From assembly GCA_964509505.1 (NCBI GenBank), contig CAZDYP010000120.1, forward strand, positions 1 through 16,789: a stretch of DNA of 16,789 nucleotides, in the 5' to 3' direction. The notes beneath the pieces are model-generated. The model worked only from the letters and a program-made list of their open reading frames with translations, ran no database searches and was not told the DNA's origin. Position 1 is the first letter of the stretch; each line of letters begins with the position of its first letter. This DNA comes from CAZDYP01 sp964509505 (lineage in GTDB: Bacteria; Chloroflexota; Anaerolineae; JACRMK01). The translations under genes and the position numbers were made by a program. Below, one piece after another: positions 1 through 6,641 of the stretch.

Positions 1-468
1 CTCGCGCCGCATCATCTTGTAGCATGTCTCCATGTCTTTGAGCTGACCGCCATACATCACGTTCGTGAGCAGGGTGAGGAAGTGGTTGCCCAAGCGCATC
101 ACCAGCTTTTGCGTGCGCAATGACCGCGCGCCATACACCACCTCCGCGCGGCCCGACTTGATGGGCGCAAGCAGGCGCGTGAAGTCATGCGGGTCATACT
201 CAAGGTCGGCGTCCTGAATGACGACCACATCACCTGTGGCATGGGTAAGCCCTGTGCGAATTGCCGCGCCCTTGCCGCGGTTGATGGGATGATGGATAAC
301 CCGCACAGACGACGAAGCCAATTGGTTCACAATCGCATGTGTGCCATCGGATGAGGCATCGTTCACCAGCACAATTTCTTTTTCAAGTGGCACTGTTTGC
401 GCGCGTTCCACGATTTCTGCGATGGTGCGCGCTTCGTTGAAGACGGGCATCAGAATCGAAAGTTTCAT
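1..468 (-). CDS. Family 2 glycosyltransferase, 3' end cut off by window edge
   Basis: This is the first 156 residues of a GT-A fold glycosyltransferase of the dolichyl/polyprenyl-phosphate mannose synthase type, which moves a sugar from a nucleotide donor to a lipid or glycan acceptor at the membrane. The N-terminus reads MKLSILMPVFNEART, followed by VNDASSDGT (36-43), NRGKG (63-67), the metal-binding Asp-Ala-Asp at 86-88 in QDADLEYDP, and LKDMETCYK (143-151), a pattern typical of this family. The frame stays open to base 1, so the C-terminal part, including any membrane anchor, is missing. AGGA lies 5 nt before the ATG. The start is only 10 bp after the stop of the upstream aldolase, so the two are probably co-transcribed. 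The family call is firm; donor and acceptor cannot be told. Confidence 0.88.
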   Translation of the reverse strand, partial: MKLSILMPVFNEARTIAEIVERAQTVPLEKEIVLVNDASSDGTHAIVNQLASSSVRVIHHPINRGKGAAIRTGLTHATGDVVVIQDADLEYDPHDFTRLLAPIKSGRAEVVYGARSLRTQKLVMRLGNHFLTLLTNVMYGGQLKDMETCYKMMRRE

Positions 469-478
469 AGTTCCTAAC

Positions 479-1351
479 TTACCACGGTATTGGTCGCTTC
501 GTGTGTGTGCGTCCGCGCGCCGCTTGCTCTGCGCTGGCCGTCCCGCAAATCATCAAGCCAGCGTCCAACTTCGTAATGAGATCGTCAGGTGTCACGAGAT
601 CGAAGAAAGACAATTGGTTGGCACGAACCGCATTGAAGACGCGCGTGCGAATCGCGGCCATTTCGGGTGGATACGGCGGGTCGTGCGCTTCAGGTAAGCC
701 AAGCGCCATGCCCATATCGCCGGGACCCCATTCCGCTAATGCGATGCCCGGCACGGTCAATGTTTTTTCGACGTTCGCCAACGCGCGCAGATTTTCGATC
801 TTCAAGCCAATCATAATTTCGCCGTCAGGGTTGAGGGGCCACACATCCGCCTTGCGCAAGTAGTCGCTAGGGCTGAGTCCCCACATCTGAGCGGCAAAAT
901 TCTGCCCGCCGTTGCCGCGCCGTCCCTGATTCAGCTGCTCACCCACACCGAGTTTTTGGAATGAGTAGCGCGTCGCTTCGACCAACGCGCGCACCGCGCC
1001 CGGCGTTTCGGCGTGACACAGCATGATGCCATGCACGCCCGCCGCCAAAACATGCTTCGCCATCCACGCATTCGCGCGCATCGTCGCTTCGTCGCTGCCG
1101 TCAGTCGGCAGCTCCGCAATGACCGTCGGTGTGCGATGACCACTCGCCGTGGGACCGCCATCCACCATACCGCGCATGAATTCACGCATCCCCTCCACAT
1201 TGAATGGGTCGTGTTCGATATCGAGACGCACGATGTCGGCAAAGGTGCGCGCCAGCTTCACGCCGTTGGCATACGTCAGCTCGCGCGTGGCGAGCATATA
1301 GACAGGTTGACCTTGTGAGAGAAGTTCGATTGCTTTATTGATGCGGGGCAT
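479..1351 (-). CDS. HpcH/HpaI-type aldolase / citrate lyase family protein
   Basis: A 290-residue protein with the TIM-barrel pattern of HpcH/HpaI aldolases, metal-dependent class II enzymes that cleave or form 2-oxo-hydroxy acids with pyruvate as one partner. Visible family signatures are DIEHDPF with His47 as the likely catalytic base, KIEN with Glu186 as a metal ligand, and EWGPGDMGMALG with Asp212 as the second ligand. The strand that usually carries a carboxylate-binding Arg (the VRVP-like motif) here reads VIAELP at about 77-82, with no Arg, so the substrate may differ from the classical enzymes. AAAGG lies about 7 nt before the ATG. It follows the decayed gene 1376-1838 by 24 bp and precedes the glycosyltransferase by 10 bp; transcription may come from the promoter at 1862-1889. 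The family call is strong and the substrate is unknown. Confidence 0.87.
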   Translation of the reverse strand: MPRINKAIELLSQGQPVYMLATRELTYANGVKLARTFADIVRLDIEHDPFNVEGMREFMRGMVDGGPTASGHRTPTVIAELPTDGSDEATMRANAWMAKHVLAAGVHGIMLCHAETPGAVRALVEATRYSFQKLGVGEQLNQGRRGNGGQNFAAQMWGLSPSDYLRKADVWPLNPDGEIMIGLKIENLRALANVEKTLTVPGIALAEWGPGDMGMALGLPEAHDPPYPPEMAAIRTRVFNAVRANQLSFFDLVTPDDLITKLDAGLMICGTASAEQAARGRTHTKRPIPW

Positions 1352-1375
1352 ACATGACCTTTCAGAATGAAATGA

Positions 1376-1838
1376 TTACGCGCCATTGATTGGGATGCGC
1401 TGCTCATGGCAAGTGCGTTCATAAGTCGCATCTAATTCGACAGGCAGACACACGCTGCCACGTAACCAAAGCGGCATCGTGGGCAAAGGGTTTCCAACCG
1501 CTAAGGGCTCTTGCCAGATGTCCAAGCTCTTATGTTTAGCGCGTTCAACCACATGATAAGCAGCGGCATACAAATAGGTATCCATGTACGATGCGCTCGT
1601 GAGATTCAAGCGCGCGAGTAAATCGTTGTGCAAATTGGCTGTGCGTTCCGTGACTACATCCACAACCACTAGCCCAATCCCTTGTTGCAAATAGGCTTCG
1701 CATTTGGACACGGAGGCTTCACGTTGGGCGGGCCGGTCTTTATTTGCAGGACTGACCAATTCGATAGCTCCTACGAGAATTGGTCCCCCCCTCGCTGTGA
1801 AAAATTTGCACTGCAACTTGATCGGTAACTAACGTCGT
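1376..1838 (-). pseudogene. Decayed DUF4058-like gene (frameshift and lost start codon)
   Basis: The intact part, from a TTG at 1816, encodes 146 residues containing GAIELVSPANKDRP and LQQGIGLVVVDVVTERTANL, which I recognise from memory as the core of DUF4058-like proteins of unknown function. Upstream, a different frame continues the same kind of protein (TTLVTDQVAVQIFHSEGG) and meets the first frame at a run of seven C on the plus strand (1785-1791). Removing one base from that run joins the two frames smoothly as HSEGG-PILVGAIELVSP. An AAGGAG ribosome site at 1845-1850 stands 6 nt before ACG at 1838, where a start codon would be expected; an ATG-to-ACG change would explain it. The repaired gene would encode about 153 residues, shorter than the DUF4058 proteins I recall. 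A sequencing error could explain the frameshift but not the missing start. Confidence 0.6.
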
Positions 1839-1861
1839 ACCCTGCTCCTTTCGCTGGCGGC

Positions 1862-1889
1862 ATTATACCCATGTAAAACAAATTGGCAA
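1862..1889 (-). promoter_or_regulatory. Sigma-70-type promoter for the 1376-468 transcript
   Basis: Read on the minus strand, TTGCCA (1889-1884) and a perfect TATAAT (1867-1862) are separated by 16 nt. The expected transcription start, about 1855, lies just before the AAGGAG at 1850-1845, giving a leader of roughly 17 nt to the ACG codon at 1838. No other gene starts here, so the promoter belongs to the decayed DUF4058-like gene. It may now serve the aldolase and glycosyltransferase behind it. Confidence 0.6.
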
Positions 1890-1909
1890 TTTGCCTTGCG
1901 ACGACAAAA

Positions 1910-3073
1910 TCAATCTGTGATACCTGCCGTGCGAATCACGAACAACTTGCTTGTCCCCGACTGCGCGCCCCAGACCTCGCCTACGCGTCCAAGAATTTGG
2001 CGCACATTTGCGCCGCGTTCTGCGAATGGGAACGACGTGAACTTTTCAGTCTTCGGGTTGAAGCGCACCATCGCATTGGCGTTCCACTCGCTGAGCCACA
2101 CCATGTCGTTCTCGTCCACATAGACCGCATACGCTTGCGGATTGGTGCCGGGCAATTTCCATGTGCGCCATTGCCGATTAGCTGGATCATACATTGACAC
2201 ATTGCCGCTGTTCCACTCGCTGACCCAGATTCGGCTGCGCGAATCTGACCACACACGCCGCGCGCCTTGATGCTTCGTTGGCGGTTCAAGCACCGTCGCC
2301 GCGCCTGTGTCGAGGTCCACTTGCGCGATATAGCTGCCCGCGAGCGATGCGTAGAAGATGCCGCCGCTCGGCGTGCCCGTGATGCCATAAGGTCCACGCC
2401 CACGCGGCGCATCGTACACATCCACCTTTCCTGTCTTTGGGTCAAGCCGCCCATAGACGCCATTCTGTCCTGTGAACCAATGTACGCCACGCCCATCAAA
2501 CGCGGCGGTATTGAGATTCGCATTGCCACGATTCGCAGGCAATGGAAAACGCTGCACTTGTTCGGTCTTGGGGTCAACCCGCACAATCGCATTGAGTCCG
2601 CTATCGGTCACCCACGCTGCGCCATCCGGCCCGACGATGACGCCATGCGGCGCAGAACCTTGCCCCAATGGAATCAGTTTTGATTCGCCTGTCTTTGGAT
2701 CAAGGCGCCCCAATTCACCCGAACCTTGCGCCGTGTACCAGACGGCGCCATCAGGCGCGGGCGCGACATCGTGCGGGCGTGTGCGCGCAGGCACGGCGAA
2801 CTCTTGCATCACGGGCAATTTTTGCGAGCTGCTATCGGGCGCAACGGTTGGTTTCGCAGTCGGTTGTGCCGTTGGTGCTGGCACAACCGTTGCTGAGGGG
2901 ATGGGCGCGCGCGTTGGCGCAATGGTTGGCGTGGTCGTGTTGGTAGGTATCGCGGGTGGTGATGGGGCAGGTGTCCGTGCGGGGGGAGGTGTCGCCGTCG
3001 GCGTGGACGCGCACCCTACCGACCACAGAGCTAGGCAGCACAACAAACTTGCAAGATGATTCAAGCGAAACAT
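1910..3073 (-). CDS. Vgb-like beta-propeller lipoprotein
   Basis: A 387-residue exported protein. The N-terminus has a basic MFRLNH start, a hydrophobic stretch and a lipobox-like WSVGCAS with Cys21, suggesting a lipid anchor. Residues 22-80 form a Thr/Pro/Ala-rich stalk. From about residue 90 on there are repeats of roughly 40 residues with motifs such as APDGAVWYT, GPDGAAWVTDSG, RLDPKTG and VWLSEWN, the pattern of the virginiamycin B lyase (Vgb) / streptogramin lyase-like seven-bladed propeller. AGGAGG stands 6 nt before the ATG. The lipobox has Ser rather than Leu at -3, so lipidation is likely but not sure. Such proteins are common surface propellers of unknown ligand; real antibiotic lyase activity is not implied. 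It lies downstream of the AIM24 gene with a hairpin between them. Confidence 0.85.
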   Translation of the reverse strand: MFRLNHLASLLCCLALWSVGCASTPTATPPPARTPAPSPPAIPTNTTTPTIAPTRAPIPSATVVPAPTAQPTAKPTVAPDSSSQKLPVMQEFAVPARTRPHDVAPAPDGAVWYTAQGSGELGRLDPKTGESKLIPLGQGSAPHGVIVGPDGAAWVTDSGLNAIVRVDPKTEQVQRFPLPANRGNANLNTAAFDGRGVHWFTGQNGVYGRLDPKTGKVDVYDAPRGRGPYGITGTPSGGIFYASLAGSYIAQVDLDTGAATVLEPPTKHQGARRVWSDSRSRIWVSEWNSGNVSMYDPANRQWRTWKLPGTNPQAYAVYVDENDMVWLSEWNANAMVRFNPKTEKFTSFPFAERGANVRQILGRVGEVWGAQSGTSKLFVIRTAGITD

Positions 3074-3137
3074 GCAACGCCTCCTGCTAGAAACTCATCG
3101 CGCCAAAACTTTCATGCAAAGAACACATAACCCGAAT

Positions 3138-3176
3138 CTTTGCGCCTTTTGCGTTTCTGCGCGTCTTTGCCTGACA
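3138..3176. repeat. CTTTGCG-type direct repeats in the gap 3074-3246
   Basis: The gap between the two minus-strand genes contains repeated CTTTGCG, TTTTGCG, TTCTGCG and CTTTGCC words one after another. It resembles the low-complexity CTTTG/TTCGTG dispersed repeats I know from environmental bacterial genomes, and recalls in style the repeat at 9097-9184. No coding potential is evident. Confidence 0.45.
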
Positions 3177-3194
3177 TTGATACCTCAATAAGGA

Positions 3195-3221
3195 GAGAGC
3201 CTTGCATAGCGCAAGGCTCTC
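3195..3221 (-). terminator. Perfect 11-bp hairpin after the AIM24 gene
   Basis: The arm GAGAGCCTTGC (3195-3205) pairs perfectly with GCAAGGCTCTC (3211-3221) across the 5-nt loop ATAGC. It lies 25 bp past the stop of the AIM24 gene and about 120 bp before the Vgb-like gene, the right place for a terminator. Neither side has a proper T-run (TCCTTATTG follows on the minus strand), so it may be a weak terminator, a processing site or an mRNA-end stabiliser. Confidence 0.5.
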
Positions 3222-3246
3222 AAAACCTGGTGATTGCTAAATTCAT

Positions 3247-4014
3247 TTAGCTTGACGACGTTTTAATCGGCATGTACGGCGCAATCGCTTCCGCCAGATT
3301 CATCGTCGGCATCGTCTGCAACCACACGCGCCCGGGCCCACGCAGCGTCGCAAGGAATAAGCCTTCGCCGCCGAACAAAATATTGCTGAAACCTTTGACC
3401 ATCTCCACATCAAATGTCACGGTTGGCTCATACATCGCCACGTGTCCTGTGTCGGCTTTCAGCACTTGGTTAGGTTCGAGCGTGTATTCGACAATCTCGC
3501 CGTCGAGACACACAAACGCCACACCAGGTCCCGTCAATTTTTGCATGATGAAGCCTTCGCCGCCAAACAGACCTGCGCCCAAACGTTTGCGGAAATGGAT
3601 GTCCAAGCCGACCGTCTTCTCCGCGCACAAGAACGCCGACTTCTGCGCGATGAGTGTTTGTCCTTGCGTCAACGAGATAGGTACGATTTTGCCCGGGAAA
3701 TCTGACGCAAAGGCCACCTGTCCCTTGCCATTCTCGCTGGTGAACTCGACGAGGAACAGTGATTCGCCGGACACCGCGCGCTTCAAGATGCCGCCGATGC
3801 CGCCGCCGCGCCCGCTCGTCTTCATGGCGATGTTGCCCGTCATCCACGCCATGCCGCCGCTTTCCGAATACACGGTCTCGCCGGGGTCGAGTTCGAGAAT
3901 GACGGCTTGCAAGGTTGTGCCGATGATTTTGTATTCCATGCCTGTGATGCCCTTGCCCGTCGCCGTGATGGTTGGGTCAGGCAAATCGAGTCGTCCACCT
4001 GTTTGATTGCTCAT
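3247..4014 (-). CDS. AIM24 / TIGR00266 family protein
   Basis: A beta-rich protein of 255 residues from the chosen start. It matches the TIGR00266/AIM24 family by recall: MEYKIIGTTLQAVILELDPGE near the N-terminus, YSESGGMAWMTGNI, the Gly-rich GRGGGIGGILKRAVSGESLF, GLFGGEGFIMQKLTGPG, and a second such block NILFGGEGLFLATLRGPGRVWLQT near the C-terminus. The bacterial role is not established; yeast AIM24 is a mitochondrial inner-membrane organisation protein. Two in-frame ATGs lie 6 bp apart. AGGAG is only 2 nt before the first (4020) but 8 nt before the second, so I start at 4014 (MSNQTGG). The other start would add two residues. Confidence 0.9.
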   Translation of the reverse strand: MSNQTGGRLDLPDPTITATGKGITGMEYKIIGTTLQAVILELDPGETVYSESGGMAWMTGNIAMKTSGRGGGIGGILKRAVSGESLFLVEFTSENGKGQVAFASDFPGKIVPISLTQGQTLIAQKSAFLCAEKTVGLDIHFRKRLGAGLFGGEGFIMQKLTGPGVAFVCLDGEIVEYTLEPNQVLKADTGHVAMYEPTVTFDVEMVKGFSNILFGGEGLFLATLRGPGRVWLQTMPTMNLAEAIAPYMPIKTSSS

Positions 4015-4063
4015 GATCATATCTCCTGTATGCTCTGGTGATTACCCACATCTTAGGAAGACA

Positions 4064-4130
4064 AGCATGGTGAGCTTGTCGAACCATGCGTTTTCCAATT
4101 CGACGCATTCTTCGACAAGCTCAGAATGCT
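4064..4130. repeat. Paired palindromic repeat (inverted GAGCTTGTCGAA units)
   Basis: Two 27-nt arms (4064-4090 and 4104-4130) are inverted copies with four mismatches, around a 13-nt centre. The shared core is GAGCTTGTCGAA / TTCGACAAGCTC. Each arm is also a small hairpin: CATGGT/ACCATG in the left arm and GCATTCT/AGAATGC in the right. The mismatches between arms fall in these small stems and keep them paired. A related core, CTGAGCAGGTCGAAG, occurs at 5698-5712. This looks like a dispersed REP/REPIN-type element in the gap between the AIM24 and DUF1537 genes. Confidence 0.6.
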
Positions 4131-4173
4131 GCCTCATTTGAGTTGGGCTTCAACATCACAAAGTATAGTCTCC

Positions 4174-5604
4174 TCACGCAGTTAGGTCAATCAGTTGGCG
4201 CACTACTTTGAGCAGCGCCTGTTCATCGCCCACGTTGCCGGGAAAGATCACATAGGGTGTTCCAGGAAAGCGCGTTTCCTCCCCTAACATCCACATTGGC
4301 ACGCCGGGCAACGGCGGCGCGGGCGCATACGCGCGCTTCACGCCCAACGCCTTCACCCCAATCTCGCTCGCCGTCCAGCCGCCCTTGACAACCACAAATC
4401 GTGGTGTCGCCGATAAATTTCGCACAATTTGGACGAGCGCTTCCGAGATTTTTTGTCCTATGAGCAGCGCTGCTGCGCTCTCGCGTTGTTCAACCTCGCG
4501 TGAGGTATAAAGAACAATATGCTGCCCCGCTTTCACGGTTGAGTTAATCAAAGCCATCGCCTGATCCACCGCAGTTGACGTGCGCCCTTCTGCAATTTCT
4601 TGCACTCGCAATTCGCAACTCACAACACGCAATTCACTTAACAATTGCGCCAACTGAGTCGAGCTCTTCGGTACATGCGAGCCGACGATGACGAGCCCAC
4701 CACTGGAGATTGGGGAGTCGAGATTGGAGATTGTGCCTCCAATCTCCAATCTCCAATCTCCAATCTCTAATCCCTGCCCCGCCCTCACCCGCACAAACGA
4801 CGCTGCACTCCGCACGATGAATCGCTTGCCCTGCGCCTCGGCGCGCAACAAAGCGAGCGTGAACACTTCAAGCTCGTGATAACTTACGGCGTTGACGATA
4901 ATGGTGTGCCTACGCGAACGCAATAACACCTCCATCACACGCGTCACATCGCCGCCACGCAACCATTCCAACGGAATTGTCAACACTTCATCTGCACGAA
5001 TGCGCCCATGCGTTTTTTCCTCGACCCAGTTGCACAGGTTCGAATGCCGATAGCCGAAGGTTTGGTCGCGCGCATACGGCGTTTGCGCTACAGGCACCAG
5101 CAATGCGCCCTCCTTCACCCATTGCGTGTCGTCTAAGGTGTAACGTCCCCCTTCCTCAAAAAATGGAATAAGGATGGTCGCATCACATTCGCCCAACGCC
5201 TCGACATCATCGGGATAATGCCCGCGCAACGTCGAATCGCCGCGCACGACGACAGTGTATGGCACACCGCAGTGCTGCGATGCGACACGCAAATTCTCCG
5301 CGATCTCACGATGCAACGCGATGGCTTGTGCGCTTGGCAATGCGCGCGCATTCGTCAGCACGAAGAACAAGGGGCGTGACTCTTGCAGCTCACGGCGCAA
5401 GATTTCAACTGACCATTCCGTCAACACGTACACATCGCGCATCGCCTGCGGTCCCGTTGGATCATCGTCCAACACGACGACCTTGCGGCGCGAACGCACA
5501 ACCTCATCACGAACTTGCGAGAGCAGCGAGGTGTGATAAGGCGCCCAAGTCGCCATCGTCGCCGCAGCATCAAGGGATTGGGTGGGTTCAGGAAATGTTG
5601 GCAT
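4174..5604 (-). CDS. DUF1537 four-carbon acid sugar kinase family protein
   Basis: A 476-residue protein of the four-carbon acid sugar kinase (OtnK/DUF1537) family, which phosphorylates erythronate/threonate-type acids with ATP in the cytoplasm. The N-terminal domain opens with VVVLDDDPTGPQ (about 42-53) and carries VVRGDSTLRGHYP. The C-terminal nucleotide-binding domain has VVKGGWTASEIGVKALG (about 404-420), LPGVPMW and FPGNVGD (about 454-460). I start at the ATG at 5604 (MPTFPEPT) because the upstream ATG at 5661 only adds 19 residues made of the spacer's repeats. No ribosome site precedes 5604, but TATAAT lies 6 nt before it. Residues about 277-302 and about 322-334 are translated heptamer repeats (see the repeats at 4701-4774 and 4604-4640) inserted near the hinge between the domains. 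The frame is intact, so the enzyme may still work. Confidence 0.86.
   Translation of the reverse strand: MPTFPEPTQSLDAAATMATWAPYHTSLLSQVRDEVVRSRRKVVVLDDDPTGPQAMRDVYVLTEWSVEILRRELQESRPLFFVLTNARALPSAQAIALHREIAENLRVASQHCGVPYTVVVRGDSTLRGHYPDDVEALGECDATILIPFFEEGGRYTLDDTQWVKEGALLVPVAQTPYARDQTFGYRHSNLCNWVEEKTHGRIRADEVLTIPLEWLRGGDVTRVMEVLLRSRRHTIIVNAVSYHELEVFTLALLRAEAQGKRFIVRSAASFVRVRAGQGLEIGDWRLEIGGTISNLDSPISSGGLVIVGSHVPKSSTQLAQLLSELRVVSCELRVQEIAEGRTSTAVDQAMALINSTVKAGQHIVLYTSREVEQRESAAALLIGQKISEALVQIVRNLSATPRFVVVKGGWTASEIGVKALGVKRAYAPAPPLPGVPMWMLGEETRFPGTPYVIFPGNVGDEQALLKVVRQLIDLTA
4604..4640 (-). repeat. GTTGCGA-type heptamer repeat inside the kinase gene
   Basis: On the minus strand the kinase gene reads ATTGCGT, GTTGTGA, GTTGCGA and ATTGCGA as consecutive seven-base words. 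They are translated as part of LSELRVVSCELRVQ, which does not resemble the usual family sequence at this place. It lies about 60 bp from the larger GATTGGA repeat in the same gene. Confidence 0.5.
4701..4774 (-). repeat. GATTGGA heptamer repeat with inverted arms, inside the kinase gene
   Basis: Read on the minus strand, five seven-base words (GATTAGA once, then GATTGGA four times) are followed by inverted copies. The plus-strand segments 4720-4733 and 4740-4753 are perfect 14-base inverse complements around a 6-nt loop. The insert keeps the reading frame and adds a peptide containing IGDWRLEIG and ISNLDSPIS. The same unit occurs at 14357-14427. Confidence 0.75.
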
Positions 5605-5628
5605 AAGATAATTATATCGCGGTATAAT
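5598..5628 (+). promoter_or_regulatory. Possible plus-strand promoter for the hydrolase gene
   Basis: TTGGCA (5598-5603) and TATAAT (5623-5628) lie 19 nt apart, a somewhat long spacer. The start would be near 5635, giving a leader of about 110 nt before the ATG at 5743. It overlaps the minus-strand promoter of the kinase gene. Confidence 0.35.
5611..5616 (-). promoter_or_regulatory. -10 box of a likely leaderless kinase transcript
   Basis: TATAAT on the minus strand (5616-5611) is followed by only 6 nt before the ATG at 5604, so transcription would begin at or next to the start codon. No ribosome site is present, which fits. A good -35 is not visible. Together with TATAAT on the other strand it forms an 18-bp dyad (5611-5628), ATTATA-TCGCGG-TATAAT, a possible operator for both directions. 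Confidence 0.45.
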
Positions 5629-5681
5629 GGCGGATAGCGAATGGCGTATAGCAAGTAGCAAGTGACGATTCGCTATCTGCC
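5629..5681. repeat. Inverted repeat around two TAGCAAG heptamers
   Basis: GGCGGATAGCGAAT (5629-5642) and ATTCGCTATCTGCC (5668-5681) are inverse complements with one mismatch. Between them TAGCAAG occurs twice in tandem (5649-5662). It lies in the divergent spacer and belongs to the same style of heptamer repeat as others in the window. It also creates the spurious upstream ATGs of both neighbouring genes. Confidence 0.55.
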
Positions 5682-5742
5682 ATGCGCCACCTGCAGCCTG
5701 AGCAGGTCGAAGGAAAGCCTCTGCTATTTACCAGGAGCCATC

Positions 5743-6552
5743 ATGGGACGAGAGATTTTAGACATGCCGCCGCCGCCTGCCGAGGTGCGGATTCGTTATG
5801 GCGACGACGACCATCATTTCGGCGATTTGCGTTTGCCCAATGGGCATGGCCCCCATCCCGTCGTCATCGGCATACACGGCGGCTTCTGGCGCGCGCTGTA
5901 TGGGCTTGATTATTACGGCCATCTGTGCGAGTCGTTGCGACAAGCGGGCATCGCTACCTGGAACATCGAGTATCGGCGCATTGGCAATGGCGGCGGCTAC
6001 CCGACGACGTTCCTCGACGTGGCAAATGCCGCCGATCACTTGCGCGTCATTGCGCCGCAATACAATCTCGACTTATCGCGTGTCGTGCCGCTTGGTCATT
6101 CCGCAGGTGGACACCTTGCGTTGTGGCTCGCGAGTCGCCAGCGCATTCCGCCAGACGATCCGTTGCGCATCGCGAACCCATTGCCGCTAAAAGCGGCTAT
6201 CGCATTGGCAGGCGTCGTAGATTTGCGTCGCTCGTATGAGCTGCGCTTGGGCAACAACGTCACCGAAGAATTTATGGGCGGCACGCCGGCTGCGGTGTCA
6301 TCACGCTACGCGACAGCCTCCCCCATCGAACTGTTGCCTGTAGGGATTCCCTGTATGCTGATTCACGGCACCGACGACGTGAACGTGCCCCACGAACTCA
6401 GTCAACGTTACTATGACGCAGCGAAAGCTCAAGGCGACCCTGTCGCACTCATCACCCAACACGGCGCAGAACATTTTGCCTGCGTTGACCCGCGCACGAA
6501 GGAATGGCAAGAAATTTTGGAGACGATACAGAATATAGTCAGTAGTCAGTAG
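5743..6552 (+). CDS. Alpha/beta hydrolase (esterase/lipase-like)
   Basis: A cytosolic 269-residue alpha/beta hydrolase. Visible parts are the oxyanion-hole motif HGGFW (45-49), the nucleophile elbow GHSAGGHLA with Ser120, a probable catalytic acid in HGTDDVNVP (Asp211/212) and His244 in HGAEHFACVDP. This resembles the BD-FAE / kynurenine-formamidase-like esterases, and the substrate is open. I chose the ATG at 5743 because CAGGAG stands 5 nt before it; the earlier ATG at 5662 lies inside the spacer repeat and has no ribosome site. The last residues (NIVSSQ) and the TAG stop are read from the AGTCAGT repeat at 6537-6557, so the original C-terminus may have been altered. RarA follows after 89 bp. 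Confidence 0.87.
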   Translation: MGREILDMPPPPAEVRIRYGDDDHHFGDLRLPNGHGPHPVVIGIHGGFWRALYGLDYYGHLCESLRQAGIATWNIEYRRIGNGGGYPTTFLDVANAADHLRVIAPQYNLDLSRVVPLGHSAGGHLALWLASRQRIPPDDPLRIANPLPLKAAIALAGVVDLRRSYELRLGNNVTEEFMGGTPAAVSSRYATASPIELLPVGIPCMLIHGTDDVNVPHELSQRYYDAAKAQGDPVALITQHGAEHFACVDPRTKEWQEILETIQNIVSSQ

Positions 6553-6557
6553 TCAGT
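6537..6557 (+). repeat. (AGTCAGT)3 heptamer repeat at the hydrolase 3' end
   Basis: Three perfect tandem copies of AGTCAGT span the stop codon of the hydrolase gene and provide it. A one-base variant of the unit, AGTCATT (a rotation of TTAGTCA), recurs at 10427-10450 at the end of another gene. Confidence 0.85.
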
Positions 6558-6569
6558 AATGACCAACTC

Positions 6570-6635
6570 ATAATTTCAACTTCCAACTCCAACACCTAAC
6601 GCCAACTCGCAACTCCAACTCCAACTGGAACTGGA
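6570..6635 (+). repeat. Degenerate CCAACTC repeats before rarA
   Basis: Between the hydrolase and rarA the sequence is a run of CCAACTC, GCAACTC and CAACTC words that ends in a short inverse copy (CCAACTGG, AACTGG). The repeat reaches to within a few bases of the rarA ATG, so the ribosome site there (GGAA) is poor and repeat-derived. Confidence 0.55.
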
Positions 6636-6641
6636 ACGCAC

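Noticed and set aside
1910..3073. Streptogramin resistance gene vgb
   Set aside because: It has a lipoprotein signal and a long Thr/Pro stalk unlike the resistance enzyme, and Vgb-like propellers are common without that activity.
3272..4006. 244-residue open frame on the plus strand
   Set aside because: It is antisense to the AIM24 gene, which has family motifs and a ribosome site; the Pro/Ser-rich translation looks random.
4701..4774. CRISPR array
   Set aside because: The repeat unit is seven bases with no unique spacers.
5605..5661. Upstream ATG at 5661 for the kinase
   Set aside because: The added 19 residues are encoded by spacer repeats and no ribosome site supports the start.
5662..5742. 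Upstream ATG at 5662 for the hydrolase
   Set aside because: CAGGAG is placed correctly for the ATG at 5743, and the extra peptide comes from repeat sequence.
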